This document shows, piece by piece, positions 1 through 8,084 of a stretch of DNA of 48,995 nt. The notes beneath the pieces were generated by a model, which saw nothing but the letters and a program-made list of their open reading frames with translations, was not told the DNA's origin and did no database searches. Source of the stretch: DASSWG01 sp041689995 (GTDB lineage: Bacteria; Bacteroidota; Bacteroidia; Flavobacteriales; Flavobacteriaceae); NCBI GenBank assembly GCA_041689995.1, contig JBDNFD010000166.1, forward strand, positions 1 through 48,995. Reading direction: 5' to 3'. Positions within the stretch are counted from its first letter, which is position 1; every line of letters begins with the position of its first letter. The position numbers and the translations under genes were made by a program.

Positions 1-576
1 GATATAGAAAGCCAATCTGTAGAGCAAGGCCCGTTTTACGTTTATTTAAAACAACAATTAGAGGTTAGGAAACGCGAAACAAATGTGGAAAGGAATAAAG
101 TTTTACCAGATATTATGTTCGGTTATAATAGTCAAACCTTTCAAGGTGCTCCGAATATCGGTGGAACAAACCAAAATTTTAGTAAGGATGACAGGTTCTC
201 GTTTTTTCAGGTGGGTATAGCCATTCCGATTTTTCCTGGGGGACATCGTTCCAAGATAAATGCCGCAAAAATCGAAGAAGATATCGCCCAATCTCAAATT
301 GAGTTGAACAAGACCCAGCTACAAGGGGAATTACAAAATTTGTTACAGGAATATTATAAACTTCAAAGTACTTTAAATTACTATCAAAATGAAGCCCTGC
401 CACAGGCGGAACTTATCATTGATAATTCTGAAAAGAGCTTTAAAAGCGGTAATGTTTCCTATACGCAATACCTTCAAAACCTCACTTTGGCGAATAGTAT
501 TCAAACAGAGTATTTAAACACACTTTATCAATATAACCAGTCCATCATAGTAATCGAAGCCTTATTGGGCTTGTAA
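1..576 (+). CDS. TolC-type outer membrane efflux domain, C-terminal part (5'-truncated by window edge)
   Basis: The frame is open from base 1, so the gene begins outside the window; 191 residues are visible. The pattern is that of an outer membrane efflux protein: a beta-strand rich stretch with the TolC-like phrase VGIAIPIFPGG, then long amphipathic helices rich in Gln, Leu and Asn that would form the periplasmic tunnel, and an ending in EALLGL. In Bacteroidota this domain is either a separate CusC/CzcC protein or the tail of a long CzcA-TolC fusion; the truncation prevents a choice. The adaptor gene follows after 30 bases, which supports a tripartite RND heavy-metal efflux operon. The internal GTG at 85 is not the real start, because coding sequence continues upstream. 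Confidence 0.85.
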   Translation, partial: DIESQSVEQGPFYVYLKQQLEVRKRETNVERNKVLPDIMFGYNSQTFQGAPNIGGTNQNFSKDDRFSFFQVGIAIPIFPGGHRSKINAAKIEEDIAQSQIELNKTQLQGELQNLLQEYYKLQSTLNYYQNEALPQAELIIDNSEKSFKSGNVSYTQYLQNLTLANSIQTEYLNTLYQYNQSIIVIEALLGL

Positions 577-606
577 AAAAGTGATTTCACATTAAAATAT
601 AAAAAA

Positions 607-1806
607 ATGAAAATTCAATTCAATACAAAAATTTCGCTACTCATTTTATCCACCCTATTTATAGTGGCTTGTGGCAATAAGGATTCTAAAAAAATGGAAT
701 CTTCCGAAAAATCTTCGATGAAAGAAGAACAACCTGCTGCGAACGGAGCCAAACAAATCACTTTTACCAAAGATCAATACAATCTCGCCGGAATTGAAAC
801 CGGGGAGATCGAAATGAGAAATCTTAGTAATATTATTAAACTAAACGGTGTTATTGATGTAGAGCCAAAAAGCAGGGCAACGGTATCTGCACCTTTAGGA
901 GGTTATTTAAAAACAGCAGGGAGGCTACCTGGTGAAAAAGTTAAAAAAGGGCAAGTCTTAGCTACGATTGAAAATCCTGAATTTATCCGAATCCAACAAG
1001 GCTATTTGGAAAGTTTAAGCAAACTCCAATTTCTTGAAGAAGAATTTAACCGCCAGAAAAAATTGAGGGAGGAAGACATCAATTCTGCAAAAACATTTCA
1101 ACAGGTTTCTTCAGATTATAAAATAACACAAGGGCGGGTCAAGGCATATGAACAACAACTTGCGCTTGCGGGAATCGGTAAAAGTTCTGTCCAAAATGGC
1201 AATATAACACGAACTGCGAACCTTTATGCTCCTATTACAGGTTTTGTAAAAGCGAGCAATGTAAATATTGGGGATTATGTATCGCCACAGGATGTTCTAT
1301 TTGAACTAGTCAATTTAAACGATGTTCATTTGGCATTGAATGCCTTTGAAAAGGATTTGGAAAAGATAGAGGTTGGCCAAACCGTTAAATTTTCCCTTTC
1401 CAATGACAATACCTTCAATCGTACTGCCGAGGTTTTCTTAATTGGAAAAGCGACTGGTAATGACCGTATGACACCGGTTCATTGCCACATAAATAAAGGG
1501 GACGAGAAAGGCCTTTTGCCCGGTATGTACGTAAAGGCTTGGTTAGAAAGTGGTACAAATAAGCAGAATGCAATCCCTTCAGAAGCTATCGTCCAATACG
1601 AAGGAAAAGATTTCGTAATCCTTCAAACCGAAGAAATGAAAAGTGGTTATACTTTTAAGTTGGAACAGATTAAAAAAGGTGTCGAGCAGGAAGGTTACAC
1701 GGCAATAACATTTGCCGAAAATGCTGACGTTAACAATTTTAAACCTGTGGTCAAGAATGCTTATTCCATCTTGTCCGCATTGAGAAATTCTGAAGAAGAA
1801 GAGTAG
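607..1806 (+). CDS. RND efflux periplasmic adaptor lipoprotein (CzcB/CusB-like)
   Basis: A 399-residue membrane fusion protein that would link an inner-membrane RND pump to the outer membrane channel encoded just upstream. Residues 1-22 form a lipoprotein signal ending in IVAC with Cys22 as the lipidation site. After a charged linker there is a barrel-sandwich half (LGGYLKTAGRLPGEKVKKGQ, about residues 97-116), a helical hairpin (about 135-190), the second half (LYAPITGFVKASNVNIGDYV) and a beta-barrel domain with the phrase GLLPGMYVKAWLESG. This is the normal order for CzcB/CusB adaptors. The metal is not readable from sequence; Cd/Zn/Co or Cu/Ag are the usual family substrates. Confidence 0.9.
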   Translation: MKIQFNTKISLLILSTLFIVACGNKDSKKMESSEKSSMKEEQPAANGAKQITFTKDQYNLAGIETGEIEMRNLSNIIKLNGVIDVEPKSRATVSAPLGGYLKTAGRLPGEKVKKGQVLATIENPEFIRIQQGYLESLSKLQFLEEEFNRQKKLREEDINSAKTFQQVSSDYKITQGRVKAYEQQLALAGIGKSSVQNGNITRTANLYAPITGFVKASNVNIGDYVSPQDVLFELVNLNDVHLALNAFEKDLEKIEVGQTVKFSLSNDNTFNRTAEVFLIGKATGNDRMTPVHCHINKGDEKGLLPGMYVKAWLESGTNKQNAIPSEAIVQYEGKDFVILQTEEMKSGYTFKLEQIKKGVEQEGYTAITFAENADVNNFKPVVKNAYSILSALRNSEEEE

Positions 1807-1827
1807 CCCTAATTGTAAGAGATCAGG

Positions 1828-3075
1828 ATGAAAATTGGCAAGGCGATATCCAAATTAACAGAACCCTTTCAGGCTTTACAAAACAGGTTGTTTGCAAAAG
1901 TGTATCTCGCGCAGACCATTAGCCTATTGGGTGATGCCTTTACTTGGGTTGGTCTGGCATTGCTTGCCTATCAATTTGGGGAAGACAGGGCCGCGATAAT
2001 TTTAGCTACGGCACTCACTTTACGGGTAACCGCCTTTATCATTTTTTCGCCTTTTGCTGGTGTGCTTGCAGACCGGATAGACAGAAAAAAGATTTTGTAC
2101 ACCACCCATTTTATTAGAATGGGGCTTGTTGCTTTACTGCCGTTCGTTACCGCCGAATGGCAAATTTATGTCTTGGTATTTTTAATGAATGTTTTCAATG
2201 CCTTTTTCAGCCCCACTTACAGGTCTATTATTCCACAGATAGTTGACAAAAAGTTATATAGGCAAGCTATTGGTTTATCGGCTGCCACGTATCAATTATT
2301 AGGGGTTTTAGGACCAGGATTGGCAGGTATATTGGCAATTTGGTTAGGTGCAAGGGAAATATTTCTGGTTGATGCAGCTACTTTTATTATCGCAGGGATT
2401 TTGCTCTTAACACTTCCAAAAAACTTTTTGAATGTACCAAAAGAAGATAACCCAAAAAAGCATCCTACGACTTGGCAAGATGTTACGAAAGGCGCCAGGC
2501 TATTATTTAAAGACAAATACATACGTTTTGCCCTTTTCATAGAACTGGTATCAGCGATGGCCGGAGCTTTTATATTGGTAAATACAATAATTCTCGTAAA
2601 AGGTGGATTAAGCCTTACCGATAAGGATTATGGTTTAATTATGGCTGCCTTTGGAATTGGTGCCACCGTGGCTGCTTTCGTTTCAGGGGCTATAGATAAA
2701 TCTAAATCAAGGCAGGTTTCTTTAATATTGGGAGCTTTAGTATTAGGGCTAGCAATAAGTGCCGCAAATTACCTGAATTTTTCCCTGCTCTTTGTGTTTT
2801 GGATCTTCGCTGGTTTGGGACAAAGTCTGGCAGAAATACCTTCGGAAACGCTTATCGGAGAAAATATATCCGATAGCGAACAGGGAAAGGTATATGGCTC
2901 CCATTTTGCATTTTCACATCTGTGGTGGGCGATCTCTTATCCCATAGCCGGATTTTTGGGAACTTATTTTCCCGAAAAGGAATTTCTCTATGGCGGCATA
3001 CTTACATTATCGTTGTTATTGATCGTATTTCTGTTTCTTAGACCAAAGGAGAAACCTAAAATTCAAATCAGTTGA
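1828..3075 (+). CDS. MFS transporter (EntS/MFS_3-like exporter)
   Basis: A 415-residue protein with about twelve hydrophobic segments, the usual major facilitator size. The motif-A-like loop GVLADRIDRKKIL lies near residues 78-90 between helices 2 and 3, and a second half begins after the charged loop at about 205-225. The end is a Lys-rich cytoplasmic tail. The start ATG follows the adaptor stop by 21 bases, so co-transcription with the efflux genes is likely. Related MFS proteins often sit in metal-resistance islands of Bacteroidota, but the substrate cannot be inferred. Confidence 0.85.
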   Translation: MKIGKAISKLTEPFQALQNRLFAKVYLAQTISLLGDAFTWVGLALLAYQFGEDRAAIILATALTLRVTAFIIFSPFAGVLADRIDRKKILYTTHFIRMGLVALLPFVTAEWQIYVLVFLMNVFNAFFSPTYRSIIPQIVDKKLYRQAIGLSAATYQLLGVLGPGLAGILAIWLGAREIFLVDAATFIIAGILLLTLPKNFLNVPKEDNPKKHPTTWQDVTKGARLLFKDKYIRFALFIELVSAMAGAFILVNTIILVKGGLSLTDKDYGLIMAAFGIGATVAAFVSGAIDKSKSRQVSLILGALVLGLAISAANYLNFSLLFVFWIFAGLGQSLAEIPSETLIGENISDSEQGKVYGSHFAFSHLWWAISYPIAGFLGTYFPEKEFLYGGILTLSLLLIVFLFLRPKEKPKIQIS

Positions 3076-3131
3076 AAATTAAGGAACATAAATCAATAAA
3101 TTTTAAACACTAATATCAAAATCGATAAATT

Positions 3132-3348
3132 ATGAAAAGAGTATTTTTTATTACAACAGTTGCATTGACGACCCTGTTCGCATCTTGCAAGGAAACAAAA
3201 AAGGAGGAAGCTACTCCGAACGTTCAAGAAAACGTTAATAGCGACCAACAAAGCAGAAATGATTACGACGCAGGATAGCATCCAAATGGCCCGCAAAAAA
3301 ACAATGGATAGTTTGGAACAGATTAAATCTCACGGGCACGCCCATTAA
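3132..3348 (+). pseudogene. small lipoprotein, frameshifted
   Basis: From ATG 3132 a 48-codon frame encodes a lipoprotein signal (TLFASC, Cys19) and a KKEEATPNVQ linker, but stops at 3278. The +1 frame is open across the same stretch and continues with ITTQDSIQMARKKTMDSL to a His-rich end, SHGHAH, with stop at 3346-3348. The second part has no start of its own and reads naturally as the tail of the first. One extra base, for instance near the CAACAAAGCAG stretch around 3246-3256, would explain the break. The His-rich end suggests metal binding, in keeping with the neighbouring efflux genes. It could also be a sequencing error. Confidence 0.6.
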
Positions 3349-3354
3349 CAATTA

Positions 3355-3388
3355 AAATCCCATTGTACCGCAATGTGCAATGGGATTT
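3355..3388 (+). terminator. inverted repeat, likely terminator
   Basis: AAATCCCATTG (3355-3365) is perfectly complementary to CAATGGGATTT (3378-3388) across a 12-base loop. It begins 7 bases after the small lipoprotein stop and ends 13 bases before the HupE ATG. No long T-run follows, so it may act as an attenuator or processing site rather than a strong terminator. Confidence 0.5.
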
Positions 3389-3401
3389 AATCAAGTGTAC
3401 T

Positions 3402-4091
3402 ATGAAAATAAAAAAGATAATATCCTTTTTGGTATTGACTGTCGTTTGTGCACTTTGTACCACCGCATTTGCGCACGGAGTCGATGAAAACACACAAACA
3501 TTTTTGTTGGGGAACAATGGTGTTGCCTTTGGGCCATTTTTATATATAGGGGCGAAACATATGATTACAGGTTATGACCATCTGCTATTTTTGGTAGGGG
3601 TTATATTCTTCCTTTACAAGCCTAAAGAGGTATTGTTATATGTTAGTTTTTTTACTATCGGCCATAGTACCACTTTGTTATTTGGTGTGTTAAGCGACAT
3701 AACCATTAATTCCTACTTAATAGACGCTATTATAGCATTATCTATCGTGTATAAAGGATTTGATAATTTATGTGGTTTTAAGCGTTTCTTCGGTAAACAG
3801 CCCAACACCAAGGCAGCAGTTTTGATTTTCGGATTATTTCACGGTTTTGGTCTTGCAAGTAAATTACAAGAATTCAAATTTGACCAAGAAGGCCTTTTTA
3901 CTAACCTAATTGGTTTCAATATAGGTGTAGAAATAGGACAATTCATTGCTTTGGCGGTAGTATTGATTCTTATAACGGTATGGAGAAGACAACCCAGTTT
4001 TATGAAATTTTCAACAATTACAAATACAGCTCTTATGGCCGCTGGGTTTTTACTGCTCGGCTTTCAATTAACAGGCTACTTTACATCTTAA
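3402..4091 (+). CDS. HupE/UreJ family membrane protein
   Basis: A 229-residue membrane protein if it starts at ATG 3402, which gives a clean signal peptide ending TTAFA just before HGVDEN; an upstream ATG at 3363 lies inside a hairpin and is less likely. Family hallmarks are the histidine motifs HMITGYDHLLFL, FFTIGHSTTLLFG and GLFHGFGLA spread over about six or seven hydrophobic segments. HupE/UreJ proteins are proposed secondary nickel or cobalt permeases linked to hydrogenase or urease, but no such enzyme genes are nearby. Here the gene sits with efflux genes, so a role in metal handling is inferred. Confidence 0.85.
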   Translation: MKIKKIISFLVLTVVCALCTTAFAHGVDENTQTFLLGNNGVAFGPFLYIGAKHMITGYDHLLFLVGVIFFLYKPKEVLLYVSFFTIGHSTTLLFGVLSDITINSYLIDAIIALSIVYKGFDNLCGFKRFFGKQPNTKAAVLIFGLFHGFGLASKLQEFKFDQEGLFTNLIGFNIGVEIGQFIALAVVLILITVWRRQPSFMKFSTITNTALMAAGFLLLGFQLTGYFTS

Positions 4092-4103
4092 AAAAATATA
4101 ACT

Positions 4104-4736
4104 ATGTCAGAAATGAAGCATCCAATATTGGAAAAAAGTAAAATTATAAAAGCAACCATCATTTCACTTCTTGTGGGTGCGCTATTATTGGTTATAGCGG
4201 TATTACCAGCAGAATACGGAATGGATCCCACAGGGGCAGGAGAATTGTTTGGATTTAGTAAACTTTACGTTCCCGAAGAAGTTGGGACAACCAGTCTGGG
4301 AGCTATGGCATCAAATCCTTCAACTCCAATAATCAAACTCGAAAAAGCAGGTTAAGGGCCTAATGTGGAAAGGCCTATAGAGGTCGATAATCCTCCTCCA
4401 ACTACACAATTAAGTTCACGTGAAGACGAGACTAAAGTGGTTGTACCGGCAGGAAAAGGAATTGAGTTTAAAATAAATATGCTCAAATATGGAAAAATGA
4501 AATATGAATGGACTACCTCTAATGGTGAAATTCTCTATTTCGATTTTCACGGTGAGGTTAAACAAGAAAAAGAAGTCAAGGAAGTTTACTTTGAAAGTTA
4601 CACGATTGCTAATTCCAACAATATGGTGGGTACTTTTTTAGCGCCCTATGAAGGAAAACACGGATGGTTTTTTAGAAATACCGGTGATGAGGACGTTGTA
4701 GTAAATTTAAGACTGAAAGGTCAGTATGCATTATAA
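4104..4736 (+). pseudogene. transmembrane anchor protein interrupted by in-frame TAA
   Basis: Two stretches lie in one frame, separated only by TAA at 4353-4355. The first (4104-4355, 83 aa) has a basic start, one membrane helix (about 17-35) and the phrase VLPAEYGMDPTGAG, typical of proteins called 'transmembrane anchor protein' in metal-resistance clusters. The second (to 4736) begins beyond the stop with a Pro-rich linker, PIEVDNPPPTTQL, and a beta-rich domain holding KYEWTTSNGEILYFDFHGE. Together they would make a protein of about 210 residues with an N-terminal anchor and extracytoplasmic domain. The linker position of the stop leaves open readthrough or separate products, but a nonsense mutation is simplest. 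It follows the HupE gene by 12 bases. Confidence 0.7.
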
Positions 4737-4749
4737 TTTTAAGTCTTGC

Positions 4750-4793
4750 AATGGAAGGTCAATTTCTACACCCAATTGAAATAGCCTTCCATT
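4750..4793 (+). terminator. hairpin after the anchor gene
   Basis: AATGGAAGG (4750-4758) pairs with CCTTCCATT (4785-4793), with an inner ATTTC/GAAAT pairing and an AT-rich loop. It begins 14 bases after the last stop codon of the metal cluster, the expected place for an operon terminator. The T-run downstream is weak. Confidence 0.5.
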
Positions 4794-4883
4794 TGGCAGG
4801 GAAGTTTTAGAAAAATTATTTAGGGCGTTCACTATTTAGAGTAATCTATTTATTGCCCAAAAGTGTCGCCCCAGTATCGCTTT

Positions 4884-5063
4884 TCAACTCCGGAACTCCA
4901 TCTCTATTTTGCCAGAACCCCTCCCATTGGCTCCTGCTTTGATTTCCTTGATGCCGGCCCGAATGGTTTCTTTGTTCATCCCGCTGAGCCTTGATACTTT
5001 TGCAATCCCGCCCCATCCTACATTCCTCCTTTCCTTTCGGGAACTCTCGGCGTTGGCTGTCAG
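4884..5063 (-). mobile_element. ISAzo13-like (Rhodopirellula-type DDE) transposase fossil
   Basis: On the minus strand a 59-codon open stretch ending at 4884 contains NVGWGGIAKVSRLSGMNKET followed by IRAGIKEIKAG. This matches the N-terminal helix-turn-helix region of ISAzo13 / PF07592 transposases (form: AxGxGGI..VSxxtGxsxxTIxxGIkEl). There is no start codon, two adjacent in-frame stops sit just upstream, and the catalytic domain is absent, so it is a remnant. It lies between the metal cluster and the iron locus. A different frame gives a 92-residue ORF here that has no recognisable features. Confidence 0.6.
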
Positions 5064-5150
5064 CTACTACATTTCCTGCTGTGATTGATGCAAAATACAG
5101 AATATTTTGATCTTCCATCCACAAGTTATTGGGTCACGGAAAACAAACCT

Positions 5151-5235
5151 CACGGGACATTGAATGTTCTTTTTGGTGAAGACACTTCTCGTAAAAAGGG
5201 CAGAAAATTTAAGCCAGAACTTTACTTCCTATAGC
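5151..5235 (+). mobile_element. possible ISAs1-like transposase fossil
   Basis: A short plus-strand stretch reads HGTLNVLFGEDTSRKKGRKF before an in-frame TAG. It resembles the 'HWxLDVxFgEDxsRkrxG' block near the end of ISAs1-family transposases. The match is short and by eye only. The rest of 4740-5410 shows no gene; beyond the two fossils it is AT-rich spacer plus the promoter of the porin gene. Confidence 0.3.
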
Positions 5236-5413
5236 AAAATCAGGCTCAACTAATCGAAAAAGACATGTACTCAACTTGATTGGATAAACAATTTATATAG
5301 GTTATTTTTTAGCTTAATTGGCATTAGATGCTAGGTGGAGCAAGGCTTACGAATGAAAGTTCTCAGCCTCATAAAAGTTTAGTTTGCCTGTTCCTATTCT
5401 TTATTGTTCTTAT

Positions 5414-5443
5414 TTGGTTTTAATCTAAATAAAATTATATTTG
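5414..5443 (+). promoter_or_regulatory. flavobacterial promoter (TTG-N19-TATATTTG)
   Basis: TTG at 5414-5416 is followed after 19 bases by TATATTTG at 5436-5443, an exact match to the Bacteroidota TAnnTTTG -7 element at the consensus spacing. It lies 25 bases before the porin ATG and probably drives the porin-imelysin-dihaem operon. Confidence 0.7.
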
Positions 5444-5468
5444 CACTTGTTTATAACGAATATAAATA

Positions 5469-6854
5469 ATGTATAAAATTAGTTGCCTCTTAATACTGAT
5501 TTTTAGTGTCAGCGGCTTTGCACAAACAAAAAGAGATTCCCTTTCAGGAGCAGAACTAAAAGCCGAATTGAAACAGGAAATTAAACAAGAGCTCATCAAA
5601 GAAATGGCGAAAACTTCGCTGGAAGAAGGTAAAGAAGCCAAAAAAGAAGCGGAAGATAAAAACCGTTTAATAAGCTGGAACAAGTTCAGTTTGGAAGGCT
5701 ATGGGGTCATTAATTATTTCAACAACGATTATGACACCGATCCTGCCTTTAAAGACAAATTTGACACTGAACGCCTCAACCTTTATTTGGGCTATCAGTT
5801 CACAAAAAATATCAGCTTTTTATCGGAATTTGAATTTGAACACGGCGGTACCGGGATTGCCATGGAATATGACACCCAAGAAGAGTCTGGAGAGTTTGAA
5901 CAGGAAGTTGAACAAGGCGGCGAGGTAAAATTAGAACAAGCCTATATCAATTTTAAAATCGCACCTTATTTTAATATCATTGCCGGTAGGATGAAACTGC
6001 ATTTTGGCTTGGCCCAAGACCTTGATGAACCCACCGAATATTTCACCACCACCCTTCCCGAAATGCAAAATGCCCTCCTCCCCTTGGGTTGGTATGAAAA
6101 CGGTATTGAATTTTATGGGGAATTTGCCAAACATTTCCATTACCGCGCATACATTGTTAGCGGTTTGGATGCCACTGGGTTTTCATCTCAAAATTGGATA
6201 AAGTTCGGTCATCAGGGCCGTTTCGAAATGATCAACGCGGAATCTCTTGCCTTTGCTGCCCGGCTCGACTATCAATTTGGCACGAGTGACAAAACTTATT
6301 TTGGGATTTCCGGCTATGTGAACGATGCGGCGGCCAATCGTCCCAAAGACGACATGCAGGAAAGTGCCTATGTCACCATTGGCGAAGCACACTTCAGTTA
6401 TCACGAAAACAATTTGCGCATTCATAGCCAAGTGCTTTATGGCAATTTGGAAAATTCCAATATCGTATCACTCAAAAATTCAAAATTATCCAACAACTTG
6501 AATGTCAAACGCAATCCTGTAGGAAAAAATGCTTTTGGCTTTTCAACCGAAATAGGCTACGATATCCTGTCGCTTATCACGCCAGATTCCCATCAAAAAC
6601 TATTTCCCTTCGGACGCTATGACTACTATGATACTTTTCAAGAAGTTGAAGGCAATGTCATCAAAAACCCACGTTGGCAACGCAGCACAATCACCGCCGG
6701 GATCAACTGGTTCGTTATTGACGATATTGTGGTCAAGGCTCAATATACCGATCGGTGCTTGGGCTCGGAAAACTACGATCAAAATACCCTTGAATTTACA
6801 GGTAAAAAACAGCATGAACGCACTTTTTCGCTAGGTCTCGCTTTTGAATTTTGA
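5469..6854 (+). CDS. outer membrane porin (OprO/OprP-like)
   Basis: A 461-residue predicted outer membrane beta-barrel. A signal peptide ends near FSVSGFAQ (about residue 19). A charged helical segment rich in KQEIKQEL repeats spans about 28-65 and could form a periplasmic trimeric coiled coil. The remainder alternates polar and aromatic residues in barrel strands and ends in Phe (FEF), the usual Omp assembly signal. The fold suggests a phosphate-selective porin O/P family member. Being first in an operon with imelysin and a di-haem oxidoreductase, it is more likely the outer membrane entry for an iron-related substrate than a phosphate pore; that is inference. Confidence 0.75.
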   Translation: MYKISCLLILIFSVSGFAQTKRDSLSGAELKAELKQEIKQELIKEMAKTSLEEGKEAKKEAEDKNRLISWNKFSLEGYGVINYFNNDYDTDPAFKDKFDTERLNLYLGYQFTKNISFLSEFEFEHGGTGIAMEYDTQEESGEFEQEVEQGGEVKLEQAYINFKIAPYFNIIAGRMKLHFGLAQDLDEPTEYFTTTLPEMQNALLPLGWYENGIEFYGEFAKHFHYRAYIVSGLDATGFSSQNWIKFGHQGRFEMINAESLAFAARLDYQFGTSDKTYFGISGYVNDAAANRPKDDMQESAYVTIGEAHFSYHENNLRIHSQVLYGNLENSNIVSLKNSKLSNNLNVKRNPVGKNAFGFSTEIGYDILSLITPDSHQKLFPFGRYDYYDTFQEVEGNVIKNPRWQRSTITAGINWFVIDDIVVKAQYTDRCLGSENYDQNTLEFTGKKQHERTFSLGLAFEF

Positions 6855-6884
6855 CTTTAAATACTTAACCCAAAGCAATATATT

Positions 6885-7979
6885 ATGAAAACCTCTAATC
6901 TTATTATAATCGCCTTGTTCACTGCCACGCAACTCGGGTTGGTCAGTTGTAGTGATAACAATCCCATAAATCCTGATAATCCAGACGATGATAATCAAAA
7001 AAATGAATTGTACACCACGGTGTTGACCAATGACGCAAATATTATCACACAGACCTATGTCCAATTAAACGATGAAGCTTCCAACTTGACGGTAAAAGCC
7101 CAAAATTTGAGTGTTGGTGACGAAGTCGCTTTGGAAGCTGCCAAAGAAGCATGGAAAAACGCGCGCGCGCCTTGGGAAAAAAGCGAAGGTTTTATTTTTG
7201 GCCCTGTCGAAAACCTGGGCATTGATCCAGCAGTCGATTCTTGGCCGGTCGACATAAATGCAATCAACAATATTTTGAACAGTGGGGATACCATCAATTC
7301 CAGCGTATTGGAAACTAATAATGAAGCCCGTGGCTTTCATACTTTGGAATATTTTTTATGGGGAATTAACGGCGACAAGACCGCTTCGGAATTGACGAAC
7401 AGGGAAATTGAATATATTGTGGCCGCAGCTAAAAATTTGGAAAATAAAAGCCAACAGTTGGCCAATGCTTGGTTGCCTTCGGGAGGAAATTTTGCCAATG
7501 TTCTTGTGGAAACCGGACCATCCAATCCTGCCAATTATACGTCTCAAAAAGTAGCGCTAAAAGAACTCGTTGAAGGGATGCAAGGTATTGCCAATGAAGT
7601 GGCCGTTATAAAAATAGAAAATCCCCTGAACGGGAATGGGGGTAACCCCAAACCAAATGCCGAAGAATCGCGCTTTAGCCACAATTCAAAATTGGATTTC
7701 GCCAATAATATCCGCAGCATTCAGAACATTTACCTCGGGCAATTCAACGGGGTTGATAGTAAAGGCATGTCGGCTGTTATCGCCGAACAAGATGCCAGTT
7801 TGGATGCAGAAATCACGGCCGCTATTTCAGATGCCATTTCAGCAATCGAAGCCATTCCCGGTACATTTACCGATGCCATTCAAAACAACCGGGAAGCAGT
7901 TGAAAATGCGCAGGGTAAAGTTTTGGAACTTTCCAATATGTTGCAAGACCAAGCTTTGCCGGTGATTTCGAACTTGTAA
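6885..7979 (+). CDS. imelysin family lipoprotein (putative iron-regulated)
   Basis: A 364-residue lipoprotein: residues 1-22 end in LVSC with Cys22 for lipidation. The imelysin family (peptidase M75 / IrpA / EfeO M75 domain) is recognised by GFHTLEYF near residue 150, which fits the conserved GxHxxE motif, and by the aromatic block APWEKSEGFIFGPVENLG near residue 100. Imelysins are now viewed as iron-binding or uptake proteins rather than proteases. The gene follows the porin by 30 bases, indicating one operon. A Pro-Asn-Asp rich spacer follows the lipid anchor. Confidence 0.85.
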   Translation: MKTSNLIIIALFTATQLGLVSCSDNNPINPDNPDDDNQKNELYTTVLTNDANIITQTYVQLNDEASNLTVKAQNLSVGDEVALEAAKEAWKNARAPWEKSEGFIFGPVENLGIDPAVDSWPVDINAINNILNSGDTINSSVLETNNEARGFHTLEYFLWGINGDKTASELTNREIEYIVAAAKNLENKSQQLANAWLPSGGNFANVLVETGPSNPANYTSQKVALKELVEGMQGIANEVAVIKIENPLNGNGGNPKPNAEESRFSHNSKLDFANNIRSIQNIYLGQFNGVDSKGMSAVIAEQDASLDAEITAAISDAISAIEAIPGTFTDAIQNNREAVENAQGKVLELSNMLQDQALPVISNL

Positions 7980-8084
7980 GCTTACATTACCATTTATATG
8001 GATTATTTTATAATTTAATTGATTAAACCCGAATCTCACAAGTTCCAAAAACCATGTGAAGTTTAGGTATTTAAAGAGTTTGTT

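Noticed and set aside
4846..5124. 92-residue minus-strand ORF
   Set aside because: The frame has no family features; the neighbouring frame carries the transposase-like words, so this ORF is a by-product of the fossil.
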